Translations under genes and position numbers: made by a program | Source of the DNA: Deltaproteobacteria bacterium | GTDB taxonomy: Bacteria; Myxococcota_A; UBA9160; UBA4427 | Direction of reading: 5' to 3' | DNA: 32,377 nucleotides | Assembly (NCBI GenBank): GCA_029261855.1 | Contig: JAJDAN010000034.1 | Span: 117,953 to 150,329 of the forward strand | Shown here: positions 1-7,130 of the stretch, piece by piece | How the letters are laid out: every line of letters begins with the position of its first letter | How positions within the stretch are numbered: the stretch's first letter is position 1 | Notes under the pieces: generated by a model | Told to the model about the DNA's origin: nothing | What the model saw: the letters and a program-made list of their open reading frames with translations, nothing else | Databases searched by the model: none

Positions 1-462
1 ATCAACCGCATCATGGACATCAACTACGGCGGCACGGTGAACGTCACCATGGCGACCCTGCCTGGCATGCTGGCGCGCGGGAAGGGCGACCTCGTGAACT
101 TCGCGTCCATCGCCGGCTGGGTTCCCAGCATGCACTTCGGCGCCTACAACGCCTCGAAGTTCGCGGTCGTGGCCTTCACCGAGGTGCTCTATCACGAGAA
201 CCGGAACCGCGGGGTACGCTTCGCTTGCGTCTGCCCACCGCCGGTTGCGACCCCGCTGCTCGATCAGGCGAAGTCGAACCCCAAGATCCTGGAAGGGCTG
301 CCGCCCATCGCCCCCGAGCAGGTTCTCGACACCATCGAGCGCAATCTGGACGCCGGCAAGCTGATGGTCTTCCCGGACCGCACGTCACGGCTCACCTATT
401 CCCTGCGCCGCTTCGTGCCGGGCCTGACGTGGTGGGGATCGCACAAGGCGGAAGGCATCTGA
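1..462 (+). CDS. Short-chain dehydrogenase/reductase, 5' truncated by the window edge
   Basis: This is the C-terminal part of a classical NAD(P)-dependent SDR oxidoreductase. Frame 1 is open from the first base, so the start and the N-terminal glycine-rich cofactor loop lie outside the window. Visible are the INYGG segment of helix 4, the catalytic Ser in NFASIAG (about residue 36 of the fragment) and the YNASK motif, with Tyr at about 49 and Lys at about 53. That is the S-13-Y-3-K geometry of the family. The region after the active site reads CPPPVATPLL, with the usual substrate-loop proline. The stop codon shares one base with the ATG of the enoyl-CoA hydratase gene (TGATG), so the two are probably translationally coupled. 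The substrate cannot be told; the partner suggests an acyl-CoA or ring-degradation step. Confidence 0.9.
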   Translation: MNRIMDINYGGTVNVTMATLPGMLARGKGDLVNFASIAGWVPSMHFGAYNASKFAVVAFTEVLYHENRNRGVRFACVCPPPVATPLLDQAKSNPKILEGLPPIAPEQVLDTIERNLDAGKLMVFPDRTSRLTYSLRRFVPGLTWWGSHKAEGI

Positions 463-1262
463 TGGCCTACGAGACCCTCGAGCTGAAGCTGGACGGCCCC
501 GTCGCCTGGCTGACCCTGAACCGCCCCGAATCGCTCAACGCCCTCAACCCGCAGCTCGTCGACGAGCTGCGGGACTTCCTCGGGTCGCTGCCCCAGCGCA
601 AGGACGTGCGGGTGGTGGTCTTGCGGAGCGCCGGACGCGCCTTCTGTGCCGGCCTCGACCTGAAGGACCACGGCGGCTCCGGTGATCGGACGGTGGAAGG
701 CGGGCTCGAGGGACAGCGTCACATCAGCGAGCTCGCGATCCTGATGCGCCGCTGCCCGCAGCCGATCATCGCCTGCGTGCAGGGTGCCGCCGCCGGGGGC
801 GGCTTCGCCCTGGCCCTGGCTTCGGACGTCCGCCTCGCAGGGGAGAGCGCGCGCATGAACGCGGCCTTCATCAAGCTCGGCCTGTCGGCCTGCGACGTGG
901 GCGTCAGCTACTTCCTGCCGCGCATCGTGGGCGCATCCATCGCCTACGAGCTGATGTTGACGGGCCGCTTCATCGACGCGGAGCGCGCCCTCGCCACCGG
1001 GCTCGTGTCGGTGGTGGTCCCCGACGACCAGCTCGAAGCCGAAGCGCGCAAGCTGGCGGACGAGATGATCCGGACCTCACCGCTCGGCCTGAAGCTCACC
1101 AAGGAATGCCTCAACGCCAGCCTCGACGCCGGCAGTCTCGAGCAGGTCATCGCCATGGAAGACCGCAACCAGATCCTGTGCGCCCAGAGCACGGACCTGC
1201 GCGAGGGGATCCGCGCCTTCCTCGAGAAGCGCGCGCCGAAGTGGGCGCAGCGCGGGCTCTGA
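462..1262 (+). CDS. Enoyl-CoA hydratase/isomerase (crotonase) family protein
   Basis: A 266-residue crotonase-fold protein acting on acyl-CoA thioesters, of normal length for the family. The oxyanion-hole segments are FCAGLD (61-66) and GAAAGGG (108-114). LPRIVG (152-157) and the following LMLTGRF..A..ALATGLV stretch are typical of the fold. The two glutamates that catalyse hydration in mitochondrial enoyl-CoA hydratase (E144/E164) are not visible: the equivalent positions appear to be Phe115 and about Phe136. An aspartate in SACDVG (about 145) lies near the catalytic Asp of dienoyl-CoA isomerases. An isomerase or another crotonase reaction is therefore as likely as hydration. The start is the ATG overlapping the SDR stop. 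The gene is followed by a strong hairpin, so it is the last gene of its operon. Confidence 0.92.
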   Translation: MAYETLELKLDGPVAWLTLNRPESLNALNPQLVDELRDFLGSLPQRKDVRVVVLRSAGRAFCAGLDLKDHGGSGDRTVEGGLEGQRHISELAILMRRCPQPIIACVQGAAAGGGFALALASDVRLAGESARMNAAFIKLGLSACDVGVSYFLPRIVGASIAYELMLTGRFIDAERALATGLVSVVVPDDQLEAEARKLADEMIRTSPLGLKLTKECLNASLDAGSLEQVIAMEDRNQILCAQSTDLREGIRAFLEKRAPKWAQRGL

Positions 1263-1315
1263 GTGAGATCGAGTGGGCAGCTGAGTAAGGGGCAATCGCC
1301 GCCCGAGGGCCCGAA

Positions 1316-1357
1316 CGAGGAAGGCCGCTCTCTCCTCAGAGAGAACGGCCTTCCTCG
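1316..1357. terminator. Long stem-loop between convergent genes
   Basis: A perfect 12-bp outer stem pairs 1316-1327 with 1346-1357. Continuing inward, CTCTCT (1328-1333) pairs with AGAGAG (1338-1343) around a CCTC loop, leaving AA unpaired. It lies between the ends of the crotonase gene (plus) and pspA (minus), where a shared bidirectional terminator would be expected. There is no long T tract on either side, so intrinsic termination is likely but not certain. It could instead act as an mRNA 3'-end stabiliser. Confidence 0.7.
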
Positions 1358-1375
1358 AAACAGCACCCCACGTCG

Positions 1376-2131
1376 CTAGGCGGTAGCTGCCGCCGGCTCG
1401 TGCTCGTAGGCGCCGGCGCTCGTCTCCGTGAGCGTGTGGGCGTTCATTTCCTTCTTCAGCTGCTCGAGCTCACTGTGGGCAGACTGCATGCGAGCCTCGT
1501 CGCGGAACTCGCGCAAGCGACCTCGCAGGCCAGAGTCGTTGCCCAGCTCCTTGTCGATTTCGCCTTCCATCGTGAGGCGCGTGACGTACTCGCGCACCCC
1601 TTCGAGGGCGTCCAGCTCGGCGTCCGTCGAAAGGCCTTCGATGGCCACCTGCAGCCGCCGCCTGGCCTTGGCGTTCGCAAGCGTCGCGAGCATGCGACCC
1701 TTCTCGCGCACCAGCGAGCGGATCTCTTCGCGGTACTTGACGAGGTTGCCCTTCGCCTCCTCCGCTTCGGACCGCACCACCGAGAGCTCTTCTTCGGCCC
1801 GTTCGAGTTCTCCGAAGAGCTGCTGCTTCTGGGCGATCAAGGTGAGCGAGATCTCGTCCTGGTTCCGACGAACGGCGCGACGCGCGTCGTCGTGTAGCCG
1901 AGCGATCTCCGCCCTGCGGTCGCTGATCTCACCCTCGAGCTTCGCCCGCAGGTACAAGATGCCGGCGACGGCCGTCTTGAGCTCGCGGTACTGGCGCACG
2001 CGCTCGGCGATGGCCTGCTCGTAGACGACTTCGGGACTCTCGTGTTCACGCTCTCGCACCCAGCGCTGGAAGACGCCGGTCACGAGACTCCGCAATCTGG
2101 CGATGAAACCTTCCGGTCGATCCATGCTCAT
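1376..2131 (-). CDS. pspA: PspA/IM30 (Vipp1-like) family membrane-stress protein
   Basis: A 251-residue, highly charged, almost wholly alpha-helical protein of the PspA/IM30/Vipp1 family. These peripheral inner-membrane proteins oligomerise on damaged or stressed membranes; PspA in enterobacteria also binds and inhibits the sigma-54 activator PspF. The N-terminal stretch (about residues 7-24, FIARLRSLVTGVFQRWV) resembles the amphipathic membrane-binding helix. Residues about 35-230 form the long coiled coil, and the last 20 residues are a disordered Ala/Glu tail. The start is the first ATG, behind AGGAG at a good distance; a second in-frame ATG follows two codons later. It lies 26 bp downstream of the sigma-54 response regulator on the same strand, with no room for a separate promoter in the gap. 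It is therefore probably co-transcribed and a target or feedback partner of that system. The family call is from overall sequence character. Confidence 0.82.
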   Translation of the reverse strand: MSMDRPEGFIARLRSLVTGVFQRWVREREHESPEVVYEQAIAERVRQYRELKTAVAGILYLRAKLEGEISDRRAEIARLHDDARRAVRRNQDEISLTLIAQKQQLFGELERAEEELSVVRSEAEEAKGNLVKYREEIRSLVREKGRMLATLANAKARRRLQVAIEGLSTDAELDALEGVREYVTRLTMEGEIDKELGNDSGLRGRLREFRDEARMQSAHSELEQLKKEMNAHTLTETSAGAYEHEPAAATA

Positions 2132-2157
2132 GATTCTCTCCTCGTTCTCTCTCGGTC

Positions 2158-3573
2158 TCAGTGACCGTTTCCAGTCTTGCCGTTTCCCCAGTCCTCGGAC
2201 CGCAGGTCCAGCTCGCGAATCTTCTGCTGCAGGCTCTGACGGACCATTCCGATGGACTGAGCGGTGCGCGAGACGTTCCCGTCGTTCTCGCGCAACGCGC
2301 GCAGCAGGAAGTCCCGCTCGAAGCTCTCGATGGTGTGCCGCTTGGCGTCCCCGAACGTCATGCCGTCGGCTGTCGACACGCCCACCTCTTCCGAATGCGT
2401 CCCGCGGTCCTGCAGGTGCAGATCGCCGACTTCGATCGCCTCACCGGCGGCCAGCACAGCGGCCTGCTCGAGGACGTTGCGAAGCTCTCGGACGTTGCCC
2501 GGCCAGGCGTGCCGCGTCAGGGTCGCGAGCGCCTCGGGGCTGAGCGGCTTCGGCTCGCGCCCGAGCCGTTCCGCGACCTGGTCGAGGAAGCGATGGGCCA
2601 GGGCGGGGATGTCCTCGGTGCGATCGCGCAGGGGCGGCAACTCGACCTCGACGACCTTGAGTCGATAGTAGAGGTCTTCCCGGAACTCTTCGGACGCGAC
2701 TTCCTTCTCGAGATCGCGGTGGGTCGCCGAGATCACGCGCACGTCCACGTCGATGCTCTGGGTGCTGCCCACCCGCTCGAGCTTCTTTTCCTGCAGGACG
2801 CGAAGCACCTTCGCCTGGGTCTCGAGGGGCATGTCGCCGATCTCGTCCAAGAAGATGGTTCCGCCGTCCGCCGCCTCGAAGCGGCCCAGGCGACGACTGT
2901 CGGCCCCGGTGAACGAACCCTTCTCGTGTCCGAACAGCTCGCTCTCCACCAGCTCGCGACTGATGGCCGCACAGTTCACCGTGATGAAGGGCCGGTTCTT
3001 GCGTGAGCTTCGGTTGTGGAGCGCCTGGGCGACGAGCTCCTTGCCCGTCCCGCTCTCGCCGCGGATCAGCACCGACAGGTCGGTCTCCGCCACCTTCTGG
3101 ACCGTCTCGAACACCTTGCGCATGGCGGGCCCGGACCCGATCAACTTCTCGAAGCCCGTGTCGCGCTGGATCTGGTCGAGCAGCAGTCGGTGCTCGCGCT
3201 CGAGGCGATAGCGGTCGATCGAGCGCCGCACGATCACGCGGATCTCGTCGTTGTCGAAGGGCTTCGGGACGTAGTCCTCGGCACCGGCCTTCATCGCCTC
3301 GACGGCGATCTTTTCGTTGCCGTGGGCGGTGATCATGACCACGGCGGTCTCCGGTCGGATCTCCTTGACGCGCTTGAGCACGTCCATTCCGGTGGCCCCG
3401 TGCCCGAGCGCCAGGTCCGTCAGGACCAGGTCGTAGCTCTGCACGCCGAGCTGCTCGATGGCCGACTCGCCTTCCACCGCGAGATCCACCTCGTAGCCTT
3501 CGCGTGTCAGCAGACCCTTGAGGGCGATGCGAATTGCGTTCTCGTCTTCGACGACCAGGATCCGGGGCTTCAT
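2158..3573 (-). CDS. NtrC-family sigma-54-dependent response regulator
   Basis: A 471-residue transcription activator with three classical domains. The receiver (about 1-120) has acidic-pocket Glu9/Asp10, phospho-acceptor Asp53 (LVLTDLAL), Thr82 and Lys104 (PKP). The AAA+ sigma-54 interaction domain (about 142-375) has Walker A GESGTGKE (172-179), a GSFTGA loop (219-224) and Walker B TIFLDEIG (239-246). A Fis-type helix-turn-helix ends the protein (GNVSRTAQSIG...QQKIREL). The loop that touches sigma-54 is normally GAFTGA; here the second residue is Ser, while the essential Phe and Thr remain. The start ATG (3573) has GGAGG upstream and overlaps the kinase stop by four bases (ATGA), which discounts the longer upstream reading frame. 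It should be phosphorylated by the two kinases encoded just before it and probably controls its own operon through the -24/-12 promoter at 6227-6242. Confidence 0.95.
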   Translation of the reverse strand: MKPRILVVEDENAIRIALKGLLTREGYEVDLAVEGESAIEQLGVQSYDLVLTDLALGHGATGMDVLKRVKEIRPETAVVMITAHGNEKIAVEAMKAGAEDYVPKPFDNDEIRVIVRRSIDRYRLEREHRLLLDQIQRDTGFEKLIGSGPAMRKVFETVQKVAETDLSVLIRGESGTGKELVAQALHNRSSRKNRPFITVNCAAISRELVESELFGHEKGSFTGADSRRLGRFEAADGGTIFLDEIGDMPLETQAKVLRVLQEKKLERVGSTQSIDVDVRVISATHRDLEKEVASEEFREDLYYRLKVVEVELPPLRDRTEDIPALAHRFLDQVAERLGREPKPLSPEALATLTRHAWPGNVRELRNVLEQAAVLAAGEAIEVGDLHLQDRGTHSEEVGVSTADGMTFGDAKRHTIESFERDFLLRALRENDGNVSRTAQSIGMVRQSLQQKIRELDLRSEDWGNGKTGNGH

Positions 3574-4838
3574 GCTCCACCTCCGTGGCTTCCGCGCTTC
3601 GGGATCGTGAGCACGAACTCCGTGCCCCGTCCGGGCTCGGACGTCAGCTCGATGGTTCCGCGGTGGGCCTCCACCAGCTTCTTGGTGATCGGGAGACCCA
3701 GTCCCGTGCCGCCGCTCTTCGACGTCACGAAGGGCGAGAAGATCCGCTCGCGCAGCTCTTCCGGGATGCCGACGCCGTTGTCCTGGATGCGGACCCAGAC
3801 CTCGGTGCCAGCCAGGTTCTCGCCCATGGAAACCTCCAGCCGCGGCGAGTCGACGCGGGCCTCGGCGAGGGCATCCATGCCGTTGCCGAGCAGGTTGATG
3901 ACGATCCGGCGCAACTTGTCGGCATCCCCGTCCACGAGCCCGTCGGTGTCGAACTGCTTGGCGATCTCGACCCGTTCGCGAGAGGCGCGGTCCCGGAAGG
4001 TCTCGATCGCGGACTCGAGCACATCGATCATCGAGACCTGCTCCAGCCGCATTTCTTCTTCCCGCGCGAAGCGCAGCAGGTGCGTGATGGAACGCTCGAC
4101 GCGCTCGAGCTCTTCGACGGCGACCCGCGCGTACTCCGCGTTGTCTTCGGAGCTGGGCTCTTCGCTCATCTGCTGCACCAGACTCTTGGCCGCCGTGATG
4201 GGATTGCGGATCTCGTGCGCGATCGAAGCGGACAGCTGCTCGAGATCCCGCGAGTGCTCGCCCTCGAGCGAGCGGCGTTCTTGAGAGACGTTCCGGTGCA
4301 CCTGCTTCTGCACCTCGTCCTCGACGATGCGCTCCTTCCAGGACGGACCGACCAGCTGGTCGAAGTAGCGCCGGGAAAGCTGGATGCCCCAAACGATCAG
4401 GAGGATGAAGCCCAGCCAGGTCAGGGGCGGGATCAGCATCAGGACGAGCACGATTCCGCCCTTCTTCGCGGCAGCGATGTAGAGCTCGGCCTTCCGGTCG
4501 GCGCGCTCGCGGGCCGATTCGACGCGGGCCTCGTAGCCGGGCTCTTCTTCCGCCGGTTCTTCGTGCTCCTCGGGAGGCAGGGTCTGCAGAGAAGACGGCG
4601 CGCGGCTCTCCTCGATCTCCTCGAGGAAGCTGCGATCGTCGAGCGCCGGGTCGTAGGGCATCTCGAGCCGACCGCTCGCACCGCGACGATGGCGACGCCG
4701 CCTGCGAGACGATCCGGGCGCGGGCGGCGCAGGCGGTCGGTCCGAACTTCCGGCCATCGGCTCAGCCTCCCAAGGGTTCGCGGCGAGGGTACCAAGCGCC
4801 GGTCTGGCGGCGTGGGCGGTCTGGATCGTGCGGCTCAT
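3570..4838 (-). CDS. Membrane histidine kinase with a two-helix hairpin (second of a tandem pair)
   Basis: A sensor kinase of 422 residues. An N-terminal cytosolic arm is proline/arginine rich, then acidic (about 30-110). A short membrane hairpin follows (about 127-152), related to the 2TM domain (note WGI...RYF). Then come a linker with RIVEDEV, a HisKA dimerisation domain with phospho-acceptor His208 (HEIRNP) and an ATPase domain with N box (INLLGNGMDAL), DNGVGI, SPFVTSK and GTGLGLP. There is no periplasmic loop of useful size, so it fits an intramembrane-sensing kinase. The chosen start overlaps the upstream kinase stop by four bases (ATGA) with GGAAGG in front. An internal ATG at 4757 (Met28) has a stronger GGGAGG at 8 nt spacing and is a real alternative. 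It is paralogous to the neighbouring kinase and presumably phosphorylates the regulator that follows. Confidence 0.92.
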   Translation of the reverse strand: MSRTIQTAHAARPALGTLAANPWEAEPMAGSSDRPPAPPAPGSSRRRRRHRRGASGRLEMPYDPALDDRSFLEEIEESRAPSSLQTLPPEEHEEPAEEEPGYEARVESARERADRKAELYIAAAKKGGIVLVLMLIPPLTWLGFILLIVWGIQLSRRYFDQLVGPSWKERIVEDEVQKQVHRNVSQERRSLEGEHSRDLEQLSASIAHEIRNPITAAKSLVQQMSEEPSSEDNAEYARVAVEELERVERSITHLLRFAREEEMRLEQVSMIDVLESAIETFRDRASRERVEIAKQFDTDGLVDGDADKLRRIVINLLGNGMDALAEARVDSPRLEVSMGENLAGTEVWVRIQDNGVGIPEELRERIFSPFVTSKSGGTGLGLPITKKLVEAHRGTIELTSEPGRGTEFVLTIPKRGSHGGGA

Positions 4839-6166
4839 ACCGAGCCTTCCGCGTCTTTCGGAAAGCCCAGGACCATCTCGGTGCCGCTCTCGACGTTCGA
4901 GGCGACCTCGAGGGTACCGCCGTGGGCGTCGACGACCTTCTTCGACAATGCGAGCCCCAGGCCCGTCCCCTTGTCCTTCGTTGTGAAGAAGGGACTGAAG
5001 ATCTTGTCGATCACGTCGGGATGGATGCCGGGCCCGTTGTCCGCAACGCGCACCCAGACCTGCGTGCCAGCGAGGTTCTCTCCGACCATGATCGTGAGGC
5101 GCGGCGCCCGGGTGTTCCCGGCCTCGAGCGCGTCGAGGGCATTGCCGACCAGGTTGACCAGGACCCGCCGCATGCGCTCTGCGTCGCCTCGCATGCGTCC
5201 GGGCGTGTCGAGCTGCAGGTCGAGCTCGACCTGTAGCAGTTCGATCCGATCGCTGAACTCGTCGAGGGTCGACTGGACCACATCGGCCATCGCGAAGCTC
5301 TCGAAGTGGATCTCCTCGTCGCGCGCGTAGCGCAGCAGATGGGAGATCGATCGCTCGACGCGGTCGAGCTCTTCGAGGGCGACGTTGGCGTACTGGATGT
5401 TGTCGGGGGCCACCGGGTCCTCGCCCATCTGCTGGACCAGGTTCTTGGCGGCGGTGACCGGGTTGCGGATCTCGTGGGCGATGGACGCGGACAGGTCTTC
5501 GAGGGATCGCTCGTGGCGGGTCGAGGCGTCGCGTCGCTCCTGGGTGACGCCCTGGGCGACGCTGCGCCCGACCTCGTCCTCGATCAGCCGTTGGCGCAGG
5601 CCCGGTGCGATCACCGCGGAGAAGTAGTGGATGGCGATGCCGATGCCCCAGGACGCCGCGACGATCAGCGTCGCGCGCAGGTTGTGTGACGACACCAGGA
5701 TCAAGGCCAGCACCGACACGTACGCGATGAAGTGCGTCATGAACCCGATGCGGGCGTTCGCCCGGCGTCGGGCGTCCCGGTAGGCGCGTTCCTCGGGCGA
5801 CAGCTGACGTCGGTTGCGACCGCGTGCTGCCGACCGGCGCGAAGCGGGCGGGACCGGCGGAACGGGAGCGGCCGGCTGAGCGGGCGGGGCCGGACGACGA
5901 CGGCGACGGCGGCCCTCCCGGTCCTGGCGGCGGGCGCGATCGCGGTCGCGGCGCTGCTGCCGACGCGCTTCGCGCTCCCGATCCCGCTCTTGTCGGGTCT
6001 CCCGCTTCAAGGCCGCCTCCTCGCGCTCGAGTTGTCGCTTCTCCAGCGCCTCGCGCTGACGTGTGGCCTTGAGCAGCGCCTGCTCGGCCTTCAGAAGACC
6101 CTTGGCGGTCTTCTGACGGATCTTCCGTTCGGCCTTGGAAAGCTCTTCGTCCCAGCGATCCGCCAT
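4835..6166 (-). CDS. Membrane histidine kinase with 2TM domain and basic coiled-coil arm (first of a tandem pair)
   Basis: A sensor kinase of 443 residues. Residues 1-90 are an extremely charged Arg/Glu coiled coil ending in a poly-Arg run. A Pro/Ala linker follows (91-112). A 2TM-type membrane hairpin (about 137-185) has ANARIGFMTHFIAY and WGIGIAIHYF, with only a few residues between its helices. The linker RLIEDEV precedes HisKA with His231 (HEIRNP), and the ATPase domain has N342, DNGPGI (376-381), SPFFTTK (391-397) and GTGLGLA (400-406). The start at 6166 is supported by GGAGG seven bases upstream. A longer in-frame extension to 6265 exists, but it runs across the sigma-54 promoter at 6227-6242, so it is rejected. 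It is the first gene of the four-gene operon. Lack of an extracytoplasmic domain means the signal is probably read in or at the membrane, or through the coiled-coil arm. Confidence 0.93.
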   Translation of the reverse strand: MADRWDEELSKAERKIRQKTAKGLLKAEQALLKATRQREALEKRQLEREEAALKRETRQERDREREARRQQRRDRDRARRQDREGRRRRRRPAPPAQPAAPVPPVPPASRRSAARGRNRRQLSPEERAYRDARRRANARIGFMTHFIAYVSVLALILVSSHNLRATLIVAASWGIGIAIHYFSAVIAPGLRQRLIEDEVGRSVAQGVTQERRDASTRHERSLEDLSASIAHEIRNPVTAAKNLVQQMGEDPVAPDNIQYANVALEELDRVERSISHLLRYARDEEIHFESFAMADVVQSTLDEFSDRIELLQVELDLQLDTPGRMRGDAERMRRVLVNLVGNALDALEAGNTRAPRLTIMVGENLAGTQVWVRVADNGPGIHPDVIDKIFSPFFTTKDKGTGLGLALSKKVVDAHGGTLEVASNVESGTEMVLGFPKDAEGSV

Positions 6167-6226
6167 GAAGTGGCCTCCAGAGACCCGTGCTGTGCGACCC
6201 GTGCTGGCTTGCATGCCCCGGTGAAG

Positions 6227-6242
6227 AGCAAGCGGCGTGCCG
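6227..6242 (-). promoter_or_regulatory. Sigma-54 (-24/-12) promoter of the kinase-regulator-pspA operon
   Basis: Read on the minus strand the element is CGGCACGCCGCTTGCT. It matches the consensus TGGCACG-N4-TTGCW at every defined position except the first T, and the GG and GC are exactly 10 bases apart. The predicted start is about 6216, giving a leader of about 50 nt before the kinase ATG at 6166. The operon encodes a sigma-54 activator, so autoregulation is the natural inference. Confidence 0.8.
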
Positions 6243-6251
6243 ATTCCGAGT

Positions 6252-6268
6252 TCCTTGATTTTCAAGGA
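6252..6268. promoter_or_regulatory. Palindrome just upstream of the -24 element
   Basis: TCCTTGA-TTT-TCAAGGA is a perfect 7-bp inverted repeat with a 3-base centre. It is centred near -44 relative to the predicted sigma-54 start. This position suits IHF-like bending or a proximal activator or repressor site; the role is inferred. Confidence 0.4.
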
Positions 6269-6315
6269 CTTACGAGACCCGTGCCGCTTCCGGACTGCAG
6301 GGGCAGCACTTCAGA

Positions 6316-6333
6316 TGCAGTGAATTTACTGCA
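6316..6333. promoter_or_regulatory. Palindromic candidate upstream activating site
   Basis: TGCAGTGAATTTACTGCA is an 18-nt near-perfect palindrome with TGCAGT/ACTGCA arms and one mismatched pair. It is centred about 108 bp upstream of the predicted sigma-54 start, where NtrC-type activators usually bind. A further ACTGCA half lies at 6294-6299. It could equally serve the divergent glutathione-transferase gene at 6435. Confidence 0.5.
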
Positions 6334-6434
6334 CATCCACGCGCTGCACCCCCCACTCGTCCGGGCGCGGTAGACTCGCCGCCCAGCACTGGCCTGCACC
6401 GCGGGCCGACACTCACGCGCCCCTGGAGCCACCC

Positions 6435-7103
6435 ATGTCCCTCACCATCCTGGGCGGGAACGTCTCGCCCTTCGTCCGCAAGGTCCGGGTCTTCTGCGCC
6501 GAGAAGGGCATCGCCTACGAGCTCGAGCCCATCAACCCCTTCGGAGCCCCCGAAGGCTTCCGGGACGTCAGCCCCCTGGGCAAGATCCCCGTGCTGCGCG
6601 ACGGCGACCGGCACCTGCCGGACTCGTCGATCATCTGCGCCTACCTCGAGAAGCTGCACCCGAAGACCCCGTTGTATCCGGCGGACCCCTGGGAGCATGC
6701 GCGCGCGACCTGGCTCGAGGAATACGTCGACGGCGGGGTCGTCCCCAAGGCCGGACCGAACGTCTTCTTTCCGCTGGTGCTCGCACCGCTCATGCAGGGC
6801 AAGGAAGTCGACGACGCCGAGCCCATGCGCTTCGCGCGGGAAGAGATGCCGCCCTTCTACGAGTATCTCGAGGGCGAGCTCGGGGACGAGGAGTTCTTCG
6901 TAGGCGGCAAGCTGTCGATCGCGGACATCGCCGTGGCCAGCCCCTTCGTGAACCTCCGGCACGCCGGCGTCGCGCCGGAACGCGCGCGCTTCCCCAGGCT
7001 CCGGGCCTTCCTCGACCACATGCACGGACGTCCTTCGTTCAAGGCATGCATCGAAGAAGAGGCCCCCGTGTACGGCAAGCGCGCGGCACTCATCCAGGAC
7101 TAG
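6435..7103 (+). CDS. Glutathione S-transferase family protein
   Basis: A soluble 222-residue protein with the two-domain GST layout. The N-terminal thioredoxin-like domain (about 1-78) has SPFVRKVR with Ser11 at the usual catalytic position, the cis-proline segment KIPVL (Pro52) and the glutathione-contacting pair DSS (63-65). An all-helical C-terminal domain carries the conserved LSIADIAVASPF stretch. It would conjugate glutathione to electrophiles or act as an isomerase or dehalogenating GST; the substrate is unknown. The start ATG has a GGAG a few bases upstream. It is divergent from the kinase operon across a 268-bp region. On the same strand it is followed after 27 bp by the ABM-domain gene. 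Confidence 0.92.
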   Translation: MSLTILGGNVSPFVRKVRVFCAEKGIAYELEPINPFGAPEGFRDVSPLGKIPVLRDGDRHLPDSSIICAYLEKLHPKTPLYPADPWEHARATWLEEYVDGGVVPKAGPNVFFPLVLAPLMQGKEVDDAEPMRFAREEMPPFYEYLEGELGDEEFFVGGKLSIADIAVASPFVNLRHAGVAPERARFPRLRAFLDHMHGRPSFKACIEEEAPVYGKRAALIQD

Positions 7104-7130
7104 CCCCAGGACCAGAACAAGGGAGATTCG

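Larger units (their letters stand above)
6182..6284 (-). repeat. Three copies of a 9-nt direct repeat around the sigma-54 promoter
   Basis: GACCCGTGC (plus-strand reading) occurs at 6182-6190, 6196-6204 and 6276-6284. Relative to the start predicted from the -24/-12 element (about 6216), one copy lies near -64 and two lie in the leader (about +17 and +31). They could be binding sites for a regulator or simply residual duplication. Nothing else supports either reading. Confidence 0.4.

Noticed and set aside
6167-6265. Longer N-terminus for the first kinase, starting at 6265
   Set aside because: It would translate through the -24/-12 promoter, while the ATG at 6166 has a near-ideal Shine-Dalgarno.
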